This document shows positions 33,837 through 43,297 of a stretch of DNA of 64,000 nucleotides, piece by piece. Source of the DNA: Tenuifilum thalassicum (GTDB taxonomy: Bacteria; Bacteroidota; Bacteroidia; Bacteroidales; Tenuifilaceae); NCBI RefSeq assembly GCF_013265555.1, contig NZ_CP041345.1, positions 2,464,581 to 2,528,580 on the forward strand, written 5' to 3'. Both the position numbers and the translations under genes were made by a program. The notes under the pieces were generated by a model. That model was not told the origin of the DNA. It searched no databases and saw only the letters and a program-made list of their open reading frames with translations. Position 1 is the stretch's first letter. Each line of letters starts with the position of its first letter.

Positions 33837-35006
33837 ATGAATTCCACATCGCGATACGATCAAAGGGGAGTTTCTGCCTCAAAGGATGATGTACATAACG
33901 CAATCAAGAACCTAGACAAAGGTCTTTTCCCAAAAGCATTCTGCAAAGTTGTTCCCGACTATTTAACCAGCGACCCCGACTACTGCGTGGTTATGCATGC
34001 CGATGGTGCTGGAACAAAATCGTCGCTTGCTTATATATACTGGCGTGAAACTGGCGACATGTCTGTTTGGAAAGGCATAGCCCAAGACGCTATAGTAATG
34101 AACACCGACGACTTGCTTTGTGTAGGTGTAACCGATAACATTTTGCTCTCATCAACCATTGGAAGGAATAAAAACCTAATTCCTGGCGAAGTAATATCTG
34201 CCATCATTGAAGGAACCGAGGAATTTTGCGATACCATGCGAAGCATGGGCGTCAACATAATTCTAACTGGTGGAGAAACTGCCGATGTAGGCGATTTGGT
34301 ACGAACCGTTATTGTTGACTCAACTGTTACTGCCCGAATCAAACGTAAGCAGGTGATTTCAAACTCAAACATTCAAGATGGCGATGTGATAATAGGATTA
34401 GCTTCGTATGGTCAGGCTAAATATGAGAAGGAATACAATGGAGGAATGGGAAGCAATGGGCTAACGTCGGCTCGGCATGATGTTTTTGCCAGCTACCTGG
34501 CCGAAAAATACCCCGAGAGCTTCGACCCCCAGGTACCTGCCGATTTGGTGTATAGCGGGAACCTAAGACTTGATGAGGTTGTTGAAGATACTGGTCTAAC
34601 AGCAGGTAAACTAGTGCTCTCCCCCACCCGAACATACGCACCTGTAATAAAAGAGGTACTCGACAACTACAGACCTGTGATTCATGGCATGGTCCACTGT
34701 TCTGGTGGTGCGCAAACCAAGGTGATGAACTTTGTGAACAACCTACATGTTGTAAAAGACAATTTGCTACCCGTACCCCCTCTCTTTAAAATCATTCAGG
34801 AGCAATCGGGAACCCCCTGGCAGGAAATGTACAAGGTTTTCAACATGGGACATAGATTCGAGATTTATGTTTACCCAGAATATGCCGACGACATAATCGC
34901 CATTGCAAAAGAATTTAATATTGATGCCCAAATTATTGGTTATTGCTCAGAATCAACCACGAACAAGTTAACCATCAAATCACCTTACGGAGTGTTCCAC
35001 TACTAG
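33837..35006 (+). CDS. purM: Phosphoribosylformylglycinamidine cyclo-ligase (AIR synthase)
   Basis: It closes the imidazole ring in purine biosynthesis (FGAM to AIR, using ATP). Segments SRYDQRGVSASKDDVHNAIK, HADGAGTKSSLAYIYW, QDAIVMNTDDLLCVG, LTGGETADVGDLVRTVIVDS and VHCSGGAQTKVMNFVNNLHV are typical. At 389 residues it is the longer form found in Bacteroidota. No other pur gene is adjacent; prfA and pyrF follow on the same strand. Confidence 0.95.
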   Translation: MNSTSRYDQRGVSASKDDVHNAIKNLDKGLFPKAFCKVVPDYLTSDPDYCVVMHADGAGTKSSLAYIYWRETGDMSVWKGIAQDAIVMNTDDLLCVGVTDNILLSSTIGRNKNLIPGEVISAIIEGTEEFCDTMRSMGVNIILTGGETADVGDLVRTVIVDSTVTARIKRKQVISNSNIQDGDVIIGLASYGQAKYEKEYNGGMGSNGLTSARHDVFASYLAEKYPESFDPQVPADLVYSGNLRLDEVVEDTGLTAGKLVLSPTRTYAPVIKEVLDNYRPVIHGMVHCSGGAQTKVMNFVNNLHVVKDNLLPVPPLFKIIQEQSGTPWQEMYKVFNMGHRFEIYVYPEYADDIIAIAKEFNIDAQIIGYCSESTTNKLTIKSPYGVFHY

Positions 35007-35028
35007 CTTTAAACAGATTTTTTTTGAT

Positions 35029-35036
35029 TACCTTTG
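35029..35036 (+). promoter_or_regulatory. -7 promoter element of prfA (TACCTTTG)
   Basis: An exact TAnnTTTG, 19 bases before the prfA ATG. Confidence 0.6.
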
Positions 35037-35054
35037 TGCCAATAATTTTCAGAT

Positions 35055-36146
35055 ATGGCTGACAACACAATTTTAAGAAAGTTAGAGGGAATAAGGCAAA
35101 AGTTCGAGGAGATTGGACAACAGATAACAGATCCGGCAGTTATGGCCGACATGAAAAAATATGTTGCCCTAAACAAAGAGTACAAGCAACTTGAGCCTGT
35201 AGTTGAAGCTTACGAGCACTATAAGAACGTGCTTAGCAATATTGAATCGTCAAAAGAGATATTGGCTACTGAGAAGGACGAAGAGCTGAGGGAGATGGCC
35301 AAACAAGAGCTAGAATCGCTCACCGAAGAGCAGGAAAAACTCGAGGAAGAAATCAAAATTCTTTTACTCCCAGCCGACCCTCAGGATTCCAAGAATGCGG
35401 TTATGGAGATTCGCGCTGGAACAGGAGGCGACGAAGCAAGTATCTTTGCAGGCGACCTGTTCCGTATGTACACCAAGTTTTTTGAAAAAAAGGGCTGGAA
35501 ATACGAGGTAACCAGTTTCTCCGAAGGTACATCAGGTGGCTATAAGGAGATCATAATGAATGTGACAGGCAATGGCGTATATGGAGTTCTGAAATACGAG
35601 TCAGGGGTTCATCGTGTTCAACGTGTTCCCCAAACCGAAACCCAAGGGCGTGTTCACACTTCGGCTGCAACAGTAGCTGTTCTTCCCGAAGCCGATGAGT
35701 TTGACATCGATCTCAAAATGGAGGATATCCGTAAGGATACCTACTGTTCTAGTGGTCCTGGAGGTCAAAGTGTAAACACAACCTATTCAGCTGTTCGTCT
35801 AACCCACATCCCTACTGGTATTGTTGTTCAATGCCAGGATCAAAAGTCGCAAATTAAAAACTTTGAAAAAGCACTTGCTGAGCTTCGTACTCGTATTTAC
35901 AACATGGAGTACCAAAAGTATATCGATGAAATAGCTTCGAAACGTAAAACCATGGTGTCAACCGGCGACCGTTCAGCAAAGATTAGGACCTACAACTACC
36001 CCCAGGGAAGGGTTACCGATCATCGAATAAATCTTACCCTATATAACCTTTCGGCAATAATGGATGGAGACCTACAAGAAATCATCGATAAATTACAACT
36101 TGCCGAAAATGCAGAAAGACTTAAAGCAGCTGCAAACGAAGATTAA
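35055..36146 (+). CDS. prfA: Peptide chain release factor 1
   Basis: It recognises UAA and UAG and triggers peptide release. The GGQ motif lies at residues 236-238 ([20 protein letters not shown]), and [40 protein letters not shown] and [20 protein letters not shown]-like segments (here [20 protein letters not shown]) are diagnostic. The length of 363 residues is normal. pyrF begins 9 bases later. Confidence 0.97.
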   Translation: MADNTILRKLEGIRQKFEEIGQQITDPAVMADMKKYVALNKEYKQLEPVVEAYEHYKNVLSNIESSKEILATEKDEELREMAKQELESLTEEQEKLEEEIKILLLPADPQDSKNAVMEIRAGTGGDEASIFAGDLFRMYTKFFEKKGWKYEVTSFSEGTSGGYKEIIMNVTGNGVYGVLKYESGVHRVQRVPQTETQGRVHTSAATVAVLPEADEFDIDLKMEDIRKDTYCSSGPGGQSVNTTYSAVRLTHIPTGIVVQCQDQKSQIKNFEKALAELRTRIYNMEYQKYIDEIASKRKTMVSTGDRSAKIRTYNYPQGRVTDHRINLTLYNLSAIMDGDLQEIIDKLQLAENAERLKAAANED

Positions 36147-36155
36147 TACATAGCC

Positions 36156-36989
36156 ATGACAGCCCAAGAACTATTTGAACAGATTAAAAAGAAACGAAGC
36201 TTTTTGTGCGTTGGTCTGGATACCGAACTCACGAAAATACCGGAGCATCTTCTTTCAAAAGAAGATCCTATGTTTGAGTTCAACAAAAAAATCATTGAGG
36301 CTACTCATGACTTGGCCATTGCATATAAGCTAAACTTAGCATTTTATGAGGTGCATGGTGCTTCGGGCTGGATTAGTTTAATGAATACTGTTAAGTATAT
36401 CAGAAAGTATCATCCCGAAATCTTCATTATAGCAGATGCTAAACGAGGCGATATAGCAAACACCGCTCGAATGTATGCCAAAGCATACTTCCGCAGCTTA
36501 AACTGCGATGCTGTTACAGTATCGCCATATCTTGGGCAAGATTCCGTGATGCCTTACCTGGAGTATGACAACAAGTGGACAATCCTACTTGCAATCACAT
36601 CGAACGAGAGTTTCAAAGATTTCCAAACCATTGAAAACAAAGACACGGGCAACAAAGTTTTTGAAGAGGTTGTGTTAAAATCGATGCACTGGGGAAGTGA
36701 TGCTAACATGATGTATGTTGTTGGCGCCACACATCCCGAATACTTTGCTGCAGTTAGGAAGCATGCTCCCAATCACTTTCTGCTAGTTCCTGGAGTTGGG
36801 CAACAAGGCGGAAGCCTTCAAAAAGTTGCTGAAAGCGGCATGACCGATAATTGTGGGCTAATTGTTAACTCATCGCGTGGAATAATCTACGCCGACATTT
36901 CGGGTAACTTTACGGTGGAAGCCCGAAAACGTGCATTTACCTTGCAGCAAGAAATGGAAATACTTCTTAAGCAAAAAGGGTTGATATAG
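36156..36989 (+). CDS. pyrF: Orotidine 5'-phosphate decarboxylase (type 2)
   Basis: The last step of UMP synthesis. It has FLCVGLDTELTKIPEHLL, the catalytic D-A-K-R-G-D in FIIADAKRGDIANTARMYAK, DAVTVSPYLGQDSVMPYLEY and LLVPGVGQQGGSLQKV. The length of 277 residues matches the type 2 form, which lacks the compact E. coli layout. It is tightly linked to prfA on the same strand. Confidence 0.96.
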   Translation: MTAQELFEQIKKKRSFLCVGLDTELTKIPEHLLSKEDPMFEFNKKIIEATHDLAIAYKLNLAFYEVHGASGWISLMNTVKYIRKYHPEIFIIADAKRGDIANTARMYAKAYFRSLNCDAVTVSPYLGQDSVMPYLEYDNKWTILLAITSNESFKDFQTIENKDTGNKVFEEVVLKSMHWGSDANMMYVVGATHPEYFAAVRKHAPNHFLLVPGVGQQGGSLQKVAESGMTDNCGLIVNSSRGIIYADISGNFTVEARKRAFTLQQEMEILLKQKGLI

Positions 36990-36997
36990 TCGAGTTT

Positions 36998-38116
36998 TTA
37001 CCTCGCAACCACTTTTTGTCCAAACCATTTCCAAAAATTACGATGAAATATTTCGCCAGCTTGGCCCGAGTACATATCACGATAAGTTAACCGTGATGGG
37101 TGATTAGGTATAAACCTCAAAAAGTCATCTTTACTGTAAAGCAGAATTGGCTCTGGATGAAACTGAACGCCAATAACATTTGGGTACTTATTATGGGCAA
37201 TAGCCTCAACCACTTTACCATCCATTGACCTTGCAACCACTTTTAACCCCCTTCCCATTTCTCCAACACACTGATGATGGCTGCTAAGCACCCATGGTTT
37301 ACCCTGGCAAAATGATTTCAAGGGTTCATCAACAATATCAATCTGATGGAAATTACCCCATGTTAACTTATCATCGATAGCATAGTTAGAGTTATAGTTC
37401 CGATGCAGCTCGTTGCTTTGCATCAAAAGAGCATCTTCTACATTACTAACTCCATATAGCTCGGTAGGTATGTCTTGAATCAAAGTTCCGCCAGCTGCAA
37501 CATTCATTGTTTGCATTCCTAAACAGATACCCAGAACGGGTAAATTTGGTTTAGACTCGAGCATGGGTAAAAATAGAGTATCATTTTTCCCACCAATAAG
37601 ATGAAACATAAACGAAATCTCAAAATAGTGTCTTACTGGGTCTGTTATATTAGTGAGCAGCGATGTTTTTTCATTATATATCGAAGGTGGAATATCTGGT
37701 CCACCAGTAAATATGATTCCATCGGCAACACTAACCAGTTTAGCAAAAGTTCCCGAGCAATCGTTCACGCTAAAAATATTATCCTCCGATATTTTATCAT
37801 CAACTGGGAGCAACTTAAAGTTTACTAGTCCATTGCGTTTTATATATTCAAGAGAGTTGGCATAGTCGTACTTTTCACCAGTATGATAAACTCCAACTAC
37901 CTTAACCTTAGAGGGTAATGGCAAAATTTGATTTGACATCAAGTAGTTGAATGTTTGTATGTTATTTTGCGTAGGATGCAATAACAAAAGGACTTTTTCC
38001 TTTCTACCAATATCATTAACCTTGATTATAATGTTATTGCCTCCCTTCTTACATGAAAGGAGACCTACTGCAATTAGCAGGTAAAAGGTGTACCAAATCC
38101 AAGTGAACTTTTTCAT
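36998..38116 (-). CDS. Lipoprotein with class I glutamine amidotransferase-like (peptidase C26) domain
   Basis: A 372-residue exported protein with lipoprotein signal YLLIAVGLLSC. A variable N-terminal domain (about 25-130) leads to a C26/GATase1 domain: GIIFTGGPDIPPSIY, nucleophile Cys in LPVLGICLGMQTMNVAAGG, and the His-Pro-Glu of VIGVQFHPEP. The catalytic triad appears complete. The family includes gamma-glutamyl-GABA hydrolase, but a periplasmic lipoprotein form is unusual and the substrate is unknown. It starts 13 bases after the M28-barrel gene, so the two are likely co-transcribed and may work on related peptides (inference). The ATG at 38116 is chosen for the signal peptide. Confidence 0.82.
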   Translation of the reverse strand: MKKFTWIWYTFYLLIAVGLLSCKKGGNNIIIKVNDIGRKEKVLLLLHPTQNNIQTFNYLMSNQILPLPSKVKVVGVYHTGEKYDYANSLEYIKRNGLVNFKLLPVDDKISEDNIFSVNDCSGTFAKLVSVADGIIFTGGPDIPPSIYNEKTSLLTNITDPVRHYFEISFMFHLIGGKNDTLFLPMLESKPNLPVLGICLGMQTMNVAAGGTLIQDIPTELYGVSNVEDALLMQSNELHRNYNSNYAIDDKLTWGNFHQIDIVDEPLKSFCQGKPWVLSSHHQCVGEMGRGLKVVARSMDGKVVEAIAHNKYPNVIGVQFHPEPILLYSKDDFLRFIPNHPSRLTYRDMYSGQAGEIFHRNFWKWFGQKVVAR

Positions 38117-38129
38117 ATCTATATGTTTA

Positions 38130-39578
38130 CTAGAAGTTAACCCCAATGCTAAATATGAAATAATTAGGATTAGCTGCTACGTTCCTGTCAATTGAACTTA
38201 ACGCCGAATAGCGAACCATTTGGATGTTAGCATTCATGATACTAAAACCTAGGCCGAACTGCAAACCATAGCAGTGATCCTTGAAGTTTGCTGAACTATA
38301 AGTTCCATCACCCACCTTTGTCGATAAGCGATAAGAGTAATTACCACCCCAAATCAAAAATAGATTTGGGAATAGCTGGCTATCCGATCTACCATTAAGA
38401 TAATAAAGCATGCTTACTGGAACAAATATATCATGGGTCCGGAATTTACCATAGGTGTGTGTAGTGGAATAGTTTAGATACTTCGCTTCTACCTGGAGAT
38501 CAAACGACCGCGACAGTCGAAACTGCGTGTAAAGCCCTATGTCAAAAGCAAATCCAACTTTCGATTGATAGAACTCATCATCGTAAAGATGGAACGCCCT
38601 ACCCGCACCAAAACTAATACCCGTAACAAACGTATTTTTATCAGCAGTAGCTTTTGCAAACTTGTTTTCTGGTTTTAAGGATTCTAAATTGGATAGTTTA
38701 ACAGTGACATCGGAAACAAATGATGCAATTTTAGCCATTCCCATATAATCTAGCCTATTAGCGTCATCGGTAGGTTGATGGTAGGGTGAAACAGTGGAGG
38801 TAAAAACATGAACCGAGGGGACACCCGCGTTGCCAAATGGCCCAGTATCGGTCTGAGGTTCAATTCTACTACCGGTCTTCTTTATTTTAATATCATGCAT
38901 GCTGGCCAGCTGATAAAAAAATTCATCGCCTTCACTTAAGGTTTCATTACCAACCAGATCAACACCGCCATACTTTCCAAGCATTCCAACCATATCGAGG
39001 CTAAACATAAACTTAACCTGTTTAATGGGAATAACGTTATTCTTTACCATATAGCTTGAACCGATTAGTCCAGCCTCTTCGCCATCGAAGGCCACAAGTA
39101 TTACAGAGCGCTTTAGCTTATCTCTATTTTGAACTAGCCAACGCCCAATTTCTATTATTGATGCTACACCCGAGGCGTTATCGTCGGCTCCATTGTAAAC
39201 GATGGTATCAGAACCCTCAATCATATATCCCAAATGGTCGTAGTGCGCACCAAGCACAATATATTCGTTTTTTAGAAGAGAATCGGATCCTTCAACCCAC
39301 CCAATAATGTTAGCCCCTTCGGTTTTTATCATCATTCCGGTTTTTATGAAAGGATGGATATACTTGCCTTCCCATGGCTTAAGGCCTGCCGACTCAAACT
39401 GTCTTGTGATGTATTCAGCAGCCATACGGCCACCTCTCATGCCAAATCCACGCCCCATCAGCGAATCGGATGCCAGTAAATAAACATGCTTTTTAAGCAT
39501 TAAAGAATCTACATTTTGCGCCACTACATTTGCAAAACATAACATACATGCAAGTAACAAAAGGCTAAAATTCTTCAT
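38130..39578 (-). CDS. M28-family metallopeptidase fused to a C-terminal outer-membrane beta-barrel-like domain
   Basis: A 482-residue secreted protein (signal peptide about 1-20, ending NVVAQ). The M28 core has all zinc/catalytic stretches: LGAHYDHLG (about 110), YNGADDNASGVASI (Asp about 130), AFDGEEAGLIGSSY (Glu pair), SLDMVGMLG, DTGPFGNAGVPSVHVFTS and PYHQPTDDANRLDY (His). From about residue 315 the sequence changes to alternating strands (GISFGAGRAFHLYDDE, FRLSRSFDLQVEAKYLNYST, LFLIWGGNYSYRLSTKV) and ends in FIFSIGVNF, a typical terminal beta-signal with Phe. This tail resembles PorT/OMP_b-brl barrels. The fusion would place a peptidase at the outer membrane. An M28 enzyme with a non-barrel tail remains possible. 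Confidence 0.8.
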   Translation of the reverse strand: MKNFSLLLLACMLCFANVVAQNVDSLMLKKHVYLLASDSLMGRGFGMRGGRMAAEYITRQFESAGLKPWEGKYIHPFIKTGMMIKTEGANIIGWVEGSDSLLKNEYIVLGAHYDHLGYMIEGSDTIVYNGADDNASGVASIIEIGRWLVQNRDKLKRSVILVAFDGEEAGLIGSSYMVKNNVIPIKQVKFMFSLDMVGMLGKYGGVDLVGNETLSEGDEFFYQLASMHDIKIKKTGSRIEPQTDTGPFGNAGVPSVHVFTSTVSPYHQPTDDANRLDYMGMAKIASFVSDVTVKLSNLESLKPENKFAKATADKNTFVTGISFGAGRAFHLYDDEFYQSKVGFAFDIGLYTQFRLSRSFDLQVEAKYLNYSTTHTYGKFRTHDIFVPVSMLYYLNGRSDSQLFPNLFLIWGGNYSYRLSTKVGDGTYSSANFKDHCYGLQFGLGFSIMNANIQMVRYSALSSIDRNVAANPNYFIFSIGVNF

Positions 39579-40072
39579 AAAAGTTTTAAGATTAATCAGT
39601 CCGATAGTTTGTAACCATTTTTGTAATGTAATGTTACGAAAAATATCAACACAAAAATCAAACAGAACAAAAAAAGGAGTCAGTATTACAGACTCCTAGT
39701 CGGGGGGGCATAAGCACCCAAATGTTTGTTTCCCTGCAGATTTTGTTATACATCTATTATTATAATACCTATATAATAGTTTACACAAAATTTTACTATC
39801 AATAAATGAGCAATTCATTCTTACACACAGAATTAAAGCAATTAAGATTATATCATTGATATTCTAAATTTCATCAAACTCTAATGAGATAAAAAAGTTT
39901 TTTTTTAATAAGACAAATGTGTCAGGTTTTAGTTTTCATTCAACAATTTAAACTGAGGCCATAAAACATATTACTAACATAATTCTATGATTTCCCTAAT
40001 ATCAAAAATTAATTAATGCAATGCTCAACTGCACAATTTTAAAGCCATACTTCTATGCCTCCTATGCGTAAC
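39579..40072. other. Gene-free interval
   Basis: This AT-rich stretch of 494 bases holds no convincing coding frame. It contains one terminator (39672-39700, minus strand), a G-run next to it, and nothing else I can support. Confidence 0.6.
39672..39700 (-). terminator. Terminator hairpin on the minus strand
   Basis: AGGAGTCTGTAATACTGACTCC followed by seven T when read on the minus strand (positions 39671-39700). It may end transcripts coming from the hypothetical gene at 40073-40624. Confidence 0.7.
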
Positions 40073-40624
40073 TTAATGCTCCCCCATCAATTCATGGTTT
40101 AATATTGAACTTTTGCCTACTAACTGAATGGTTTGCAATTTGCCATTAGGAAGGAGATTATAAAAAACTGTCAAAAAAACTGCCCATAAGTCTTCATTCT
40201 TATAATTCTTATCGAACATTTCCAAAAGCAAGAAATTAGCTTTATTTTCGAAAAACGCACTCATTATTGTTCCTTTTCCATAATTTTTGAAAGACTCTTC
40301 TGGAAAAGCCTTAAATAAGACACAATTTCTCAAACTATCCAAATCCTCAAACTTTACAACACAAAAAAGTAAAGTATTGAATTTCTTATCTGAACTTGTA
40401 TCTAAGGAATTGTATGCTCTTAATTCAAGAGTATGGTTTTTATCATTTTTGATTGAAAGCCAAATTAAATAGATATCACTTTGTATTGAGTCGATATAAT
40501 TTACACCATTTTTCAGGTATGGATGTCCGGTAAAATAGAGTTCAGTAACCCGGAATGAATCAAAAACGAAGCTATCATTCTGAGAAAAAGCAACCTGATA
40601 CAAAGACAGGTGGATAATAACCAT
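40073..40624 (-). CDS. Hypothetical secreted protein
   Basis: I do not recognise the 183-residue product. From the ATG at 40624 it opens with a short signal-like stretch (MVIIHLSLYQVAFSQ). The mature part is rich in Asp, Asn, Phe and Leu (FDSFRVTELYFTGHPYL, YLIWLSIKNDKNHTLELRAY) and ends in QLVGKSSILNHELMGEH. An upstream in-frame TTG at 40702 would add a very basic, Phe-rich leader and is less likely. It is low-GC and isolated between tRNA-Pro and a long gap, so it may be recently acquired. Confidence 0.55.
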   Translation of the reverse strand: MVIIHLSLYQVAFSQNDSFVFDSFRVTELYFTGHPYLKNGVNYIDSIQSDIYLIWLSIKNDKNHTLELRAYNSLDTSSDKKFNTLLFCVVKFEDLDSLRNCVLFKAFPEESFKNYGKGTIMSAFFENKANFLLLEMFDKNYKNEDLWAVFLTVFYNLLPNGKLQTIQLVGKSSILNHELMGEH

Positions 40625-40784
40625 AATAATTAAATTCCTCACTTTTATACATTTAAACGATTTATATAAAATTATAAAAAATTTAAAAAAACATTTTAAC
40701 AAAACAAAGAAAAATGCAAAGTATTAAAATTAAAGTTAGCAAGTTTAGCCATGCGTTCAGAATCTGCAGTCATTATTGTCAAAT

Positions 40785-40813
40785 AAAAAAGGGTGGCCTT
40801 AGATGACCACCCT
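40785..40813 (-). terminator. Terminator of tRNA-Pro(CGG)
   Basis: The minus-strand hairpin AGGGTGGTC / GGCCACCCT is followed by six T, ten bases past the tRNA 3' end. Confidence 0.8.
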
Positions 40814-40822
40814 AGATTTACG

Positions 40823-40896
40823 TCGGGGTGGGGAGACTCGAACTCCCGGCCTCTACGTCCCGAACGTAGCGCGCTAGCCAACTGCGCCACACCCCG
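40823..40896 (-). tRNA. tRNA-Pro (CGG)
   Basis: CGGGGTG / CACCCCG acceptor with discriminator A. The anticodon arm is CTACG-TTCGGGA-CGTAG (CGG) and the T-arm is GGGAGTTCGAGTCTCCC. It is a second proline isoacceptor, related to tRNA-Pro(UGG) at 25831. Confidence 0.94.
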
Positions 40897-40994
40897 TTTG
40901 TGCATGCAAAAATATCACTTTTTCCGTTTGCCTTCACCTAAACCCATATTTATTTTTTTTATAACTTGTGTATCAAACAAGTAAAGCACAAACA

Positions 40995-42266
40995 ATGGAA
41001 GAGTCGTTGCTGCATTTTATATGGCGCTACCAACACTTCACTCTTAATGGGCTAAAAACCCATGATGGTGAAACCATTGAAATTGTTGACCCAGGATTTC
41101 ATAATACAAACTCGGGCCCAGATTTTACTAATGCAAAAATTCGAATTGGCAACACCATTTGGGCCGGCAATGTGGAGATTCACATCAAGTCATCGGATTG
41201 GTTTCGTCACAACCACCACACCGATCCTGCTTACAACAATGTTATTCTACACGTAGTCGTTGAAAACGACAAAATTGCAGAAACTTCAAAAGGGGAAAAA
41301 ATTCAGACTTTAGCCATACCCTACCCAAAAGAACTTTCAAAAAACTTTGATTCTTTAATAAATTCAAAACGCTGGTTACCATGTTCAGAAAAGATAAAAA
41401 ACATTGATAGCTTACTTATTAGTTCAACTATCGACAGAATGCTAGCCGAAAGGCTGGAGGATAAAACTAAACGCATTGACGAATCCATCAATCAATGCCA
41501 CGGTAGTTGGGAGGAAGCTTTTTACCAAGAGTTTGCACGCTCCTTTGGTCTTAAAAATAACGCTATGCCCTTTCAGCTCTTAGCAAAAATCACCCCATTA
41601 AAAGTTCTTGCCAAGCATAAGAATAGCATATTTCAGATCGAAGCCCTTCTTTTGGGACAATCGGGTCTTCTCAAGGAAGCCAAATCAGATGAATATGTAG
41701 ATGCCCTTAAAAAGGAGTATACCTTTCTAAGAAAAAAGTTTAACCTTTCTCCCATTGAGGGAAGCCTGTGGAAATTTCTCCGTCAGCGCCCAGCCTCATT
41801 CCCTACTATAAGAATTGCACTATTAGCAAAGCTTATTCATTGCTCATCAGGACTTTTTGCGCAGCTCATGGAGGTAGGTTCACTAAAAGACATTGAAAAA
41901 CTCTTAAAGGTTGACGTTTCCGATTACTGGCAAACGCATTACATTTTTGGAGAAAAATCTATAACAAAACCAAAGCATCTTGGAAGTGAAGCTATTAAAA
42001 CCATAACCATCAACTCAATTATTCCCTTCATGTTTGCCTATGGTCGAAAAAGATCCATGCAAAACCTGGAGCAAAAAGCACTAGAACTTTTACAAGCCCT
42101 GCCAGCAGAAAACAACTCAATTATTAAAAACTTTTCCACACTAGACATAAAAGCAAGCAATGCATACGAATCCCAAGCACTCATTCACCTTAAAAATCAC
42201 TATTGCGATACTCGAAAATGCATTTATTGTCCAGTAGGTGTTAGGATTTTAGGAAAACTACCTTAA
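40995..42266 (+). CDS. DUF2851 family protein
   Basis: A 423-residue cytoplasmic protein of the DUF2851 family, common in Bacteroidota but of unknown function. The N-terminus is highly characteristic: MEESLLHFIWRYQHFTLNGL, then DPGFHNTNSGPDFTNAKIRI, WAGNVEIHIKSSDW and AYNNVILHVVVEND. The G-P-D-F and E-x-H-x residues suggest an enzyme-like core related to nucleases, but this is a guess. The C-terminal Cys cluster (CDTRKCIYCPVGVRIL) may bind metal. The ATG at 40995 fits the family start better than the upstream GTG. Confidence 0.85.
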   Translation: MEESLLHFIWRYQHFTLNGLKTHDGETIEIVDPGFHNTNSGPDFTNAKIRIGNTIWAGNVEIHIKSSDWFRHNHHTDPAYNNVILHVVVENDKIAETSKGEKIQTLAIPYPKELSKNFDSLINSKRWLPCSEKIKNIDSLLISSTIDRMLAERLEDKTKRIDESINQCHGSWEEAFYQEFARSFGLKNNAMPFQLLAKITPLKVLAKHKNSIFQIEALLLGQSGLLKEAKSDEYVDALKKEYTFLRKKFNLSPIEGSLWKFLRQRPASFPTIRIALLAKLIHCSSGLFAQLMEVGSLKDIEKLLKVDVSDYWQTHYIFGEKSITKPKHLGSEAIKTITINSIIPFMFAYGRKRSMQNLEQKALELLQALPAENNSIIKNFSTLDIKASNAYESQALIHLKNHYCDTRKCIYCPVGVRILGKLP

Positions 42267-42292
42267 TTTTATCGCAACTTTTTTTAGTAACT

Positions 42293-43297
42293 ATGGACCA
42301 CAAAGGGAAACATTCTTTAATCTTCGCCATATCAATTCTCATCCTAATAATCTCAATTGGCATATTTGGTTACACACAAATAGAGGGATATACTTTTGTA
42401 GAGGCCCTATACATGACCATAATAACCATAGGGACTGTTGGTTTTAAAGAAGTACATCCGCTTTCCACCGAGGGAATGCTATTTACTACCATTCTTATTG
42501 TAATTAGTATTGGGTTTTTTGCATATGGAGCATCGTTTTTAGCACGATATTTCTCCGACAGGATTTTAGCTCGTTACTCAAATAAGTACATCATGGAAAA
42601 ACAAATTGCAAAGCTCAGAAATCATGTAATAGTTGTAGGATATGGCCGTAACGGTTCTCAAGCAGTTGATGAACTCATAGCCCATAACATACCTGTAGTT
42701 GTAATTGAAAACAGGCCTAAAGTGATTGAGTATATCAAGGAAAACCCAAAGATTTTATATGTTGATGGCGATGCAACCGACGACAACACGTTAAGGCGTG
42801 CTGGTGTTAACCATGCAAAGGCACTAATAACGGCCCTAGCAAATGATGCCGACAACCTATTTGTTGTAATCACGGCAAGGGAAATGAACTCAGACCTCTT
42901 AATAATTAGTCGTGCATCGGCAATTGCAAACGACAAAAAACTAAAGCTAGCAGGAGCCGACAACGTGATTCTTCCTGACAAAGTTGGTGGACAAAAAATG
43001 GCCAAACTTGTAATCCAACCCGACATCTTAGAATTTGTTGAAAACATAATGCTTAAACGAACTGGGGAGGTAAGCCTTTTCGAAATCTCTTGTGAATCGA
43101 TGAAAAGCACATGTGGAAAAACCATTCAAGAGCTTGGAATACGAGAAAAAACTGGCGCCAACATTCTTGGTGCTAAAACTTCGTTTGGCGAGTATATTCT
43201 TAACCCACCACCCAATTACGAGCTCACTCCCGACACCATGCTCTTCGTACTTGGGACCAATGAGCAGATTGAAAACTTAAAAAAAATACTATCATAA
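42293..43297 (+). CDS. Two-helix potassium channel with RCK (TrkA-N/TrkA-C) domains
   Basis: A 334-residue K+ channel subunit (tetrameric in the family) that would open or close with nucleotide or ion binding. Two membrane helices (about 8-28 and 60-85) flank the pore loop with filter TIGTVGF (about 46-52). A TrkA-N Rossmann domain follows (VIVVGYGRNGSQAVDELIAH, about 107-225), then TrkA-C (about 245-330). The filter departs from the usual TVGYG. The stop overlaps the start of the next gene (TAATG). Confidence 0.9.
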   Translation: MDHKGKHSLIFAISILILIISIGIFGYTQIEGYTFVEALYMTIITIGTVGFKEVHPLSTEGMLFTTILIVISIGFFAYGASFLARYFSDRILARYSNKYIMEKQIAKLRNHVIVVGYGRNGSQAVDELIAHNIPVVVIENRPKVIEYIKENPKILYVDGDATDDNTLRRAGVNHAKALITALANDADNLFVVITAREMNSDLLIISRASAIANDKKLKLAGADNVILPDKVGGQKMAKLVIQPDILEFVENIMLKRTGEVSLFEISCESMKSTCGKTIQELGIREKTGANILGAKTSFGEYILNPPPNYELTPDTMLFVLGTNEQIENLKKILS

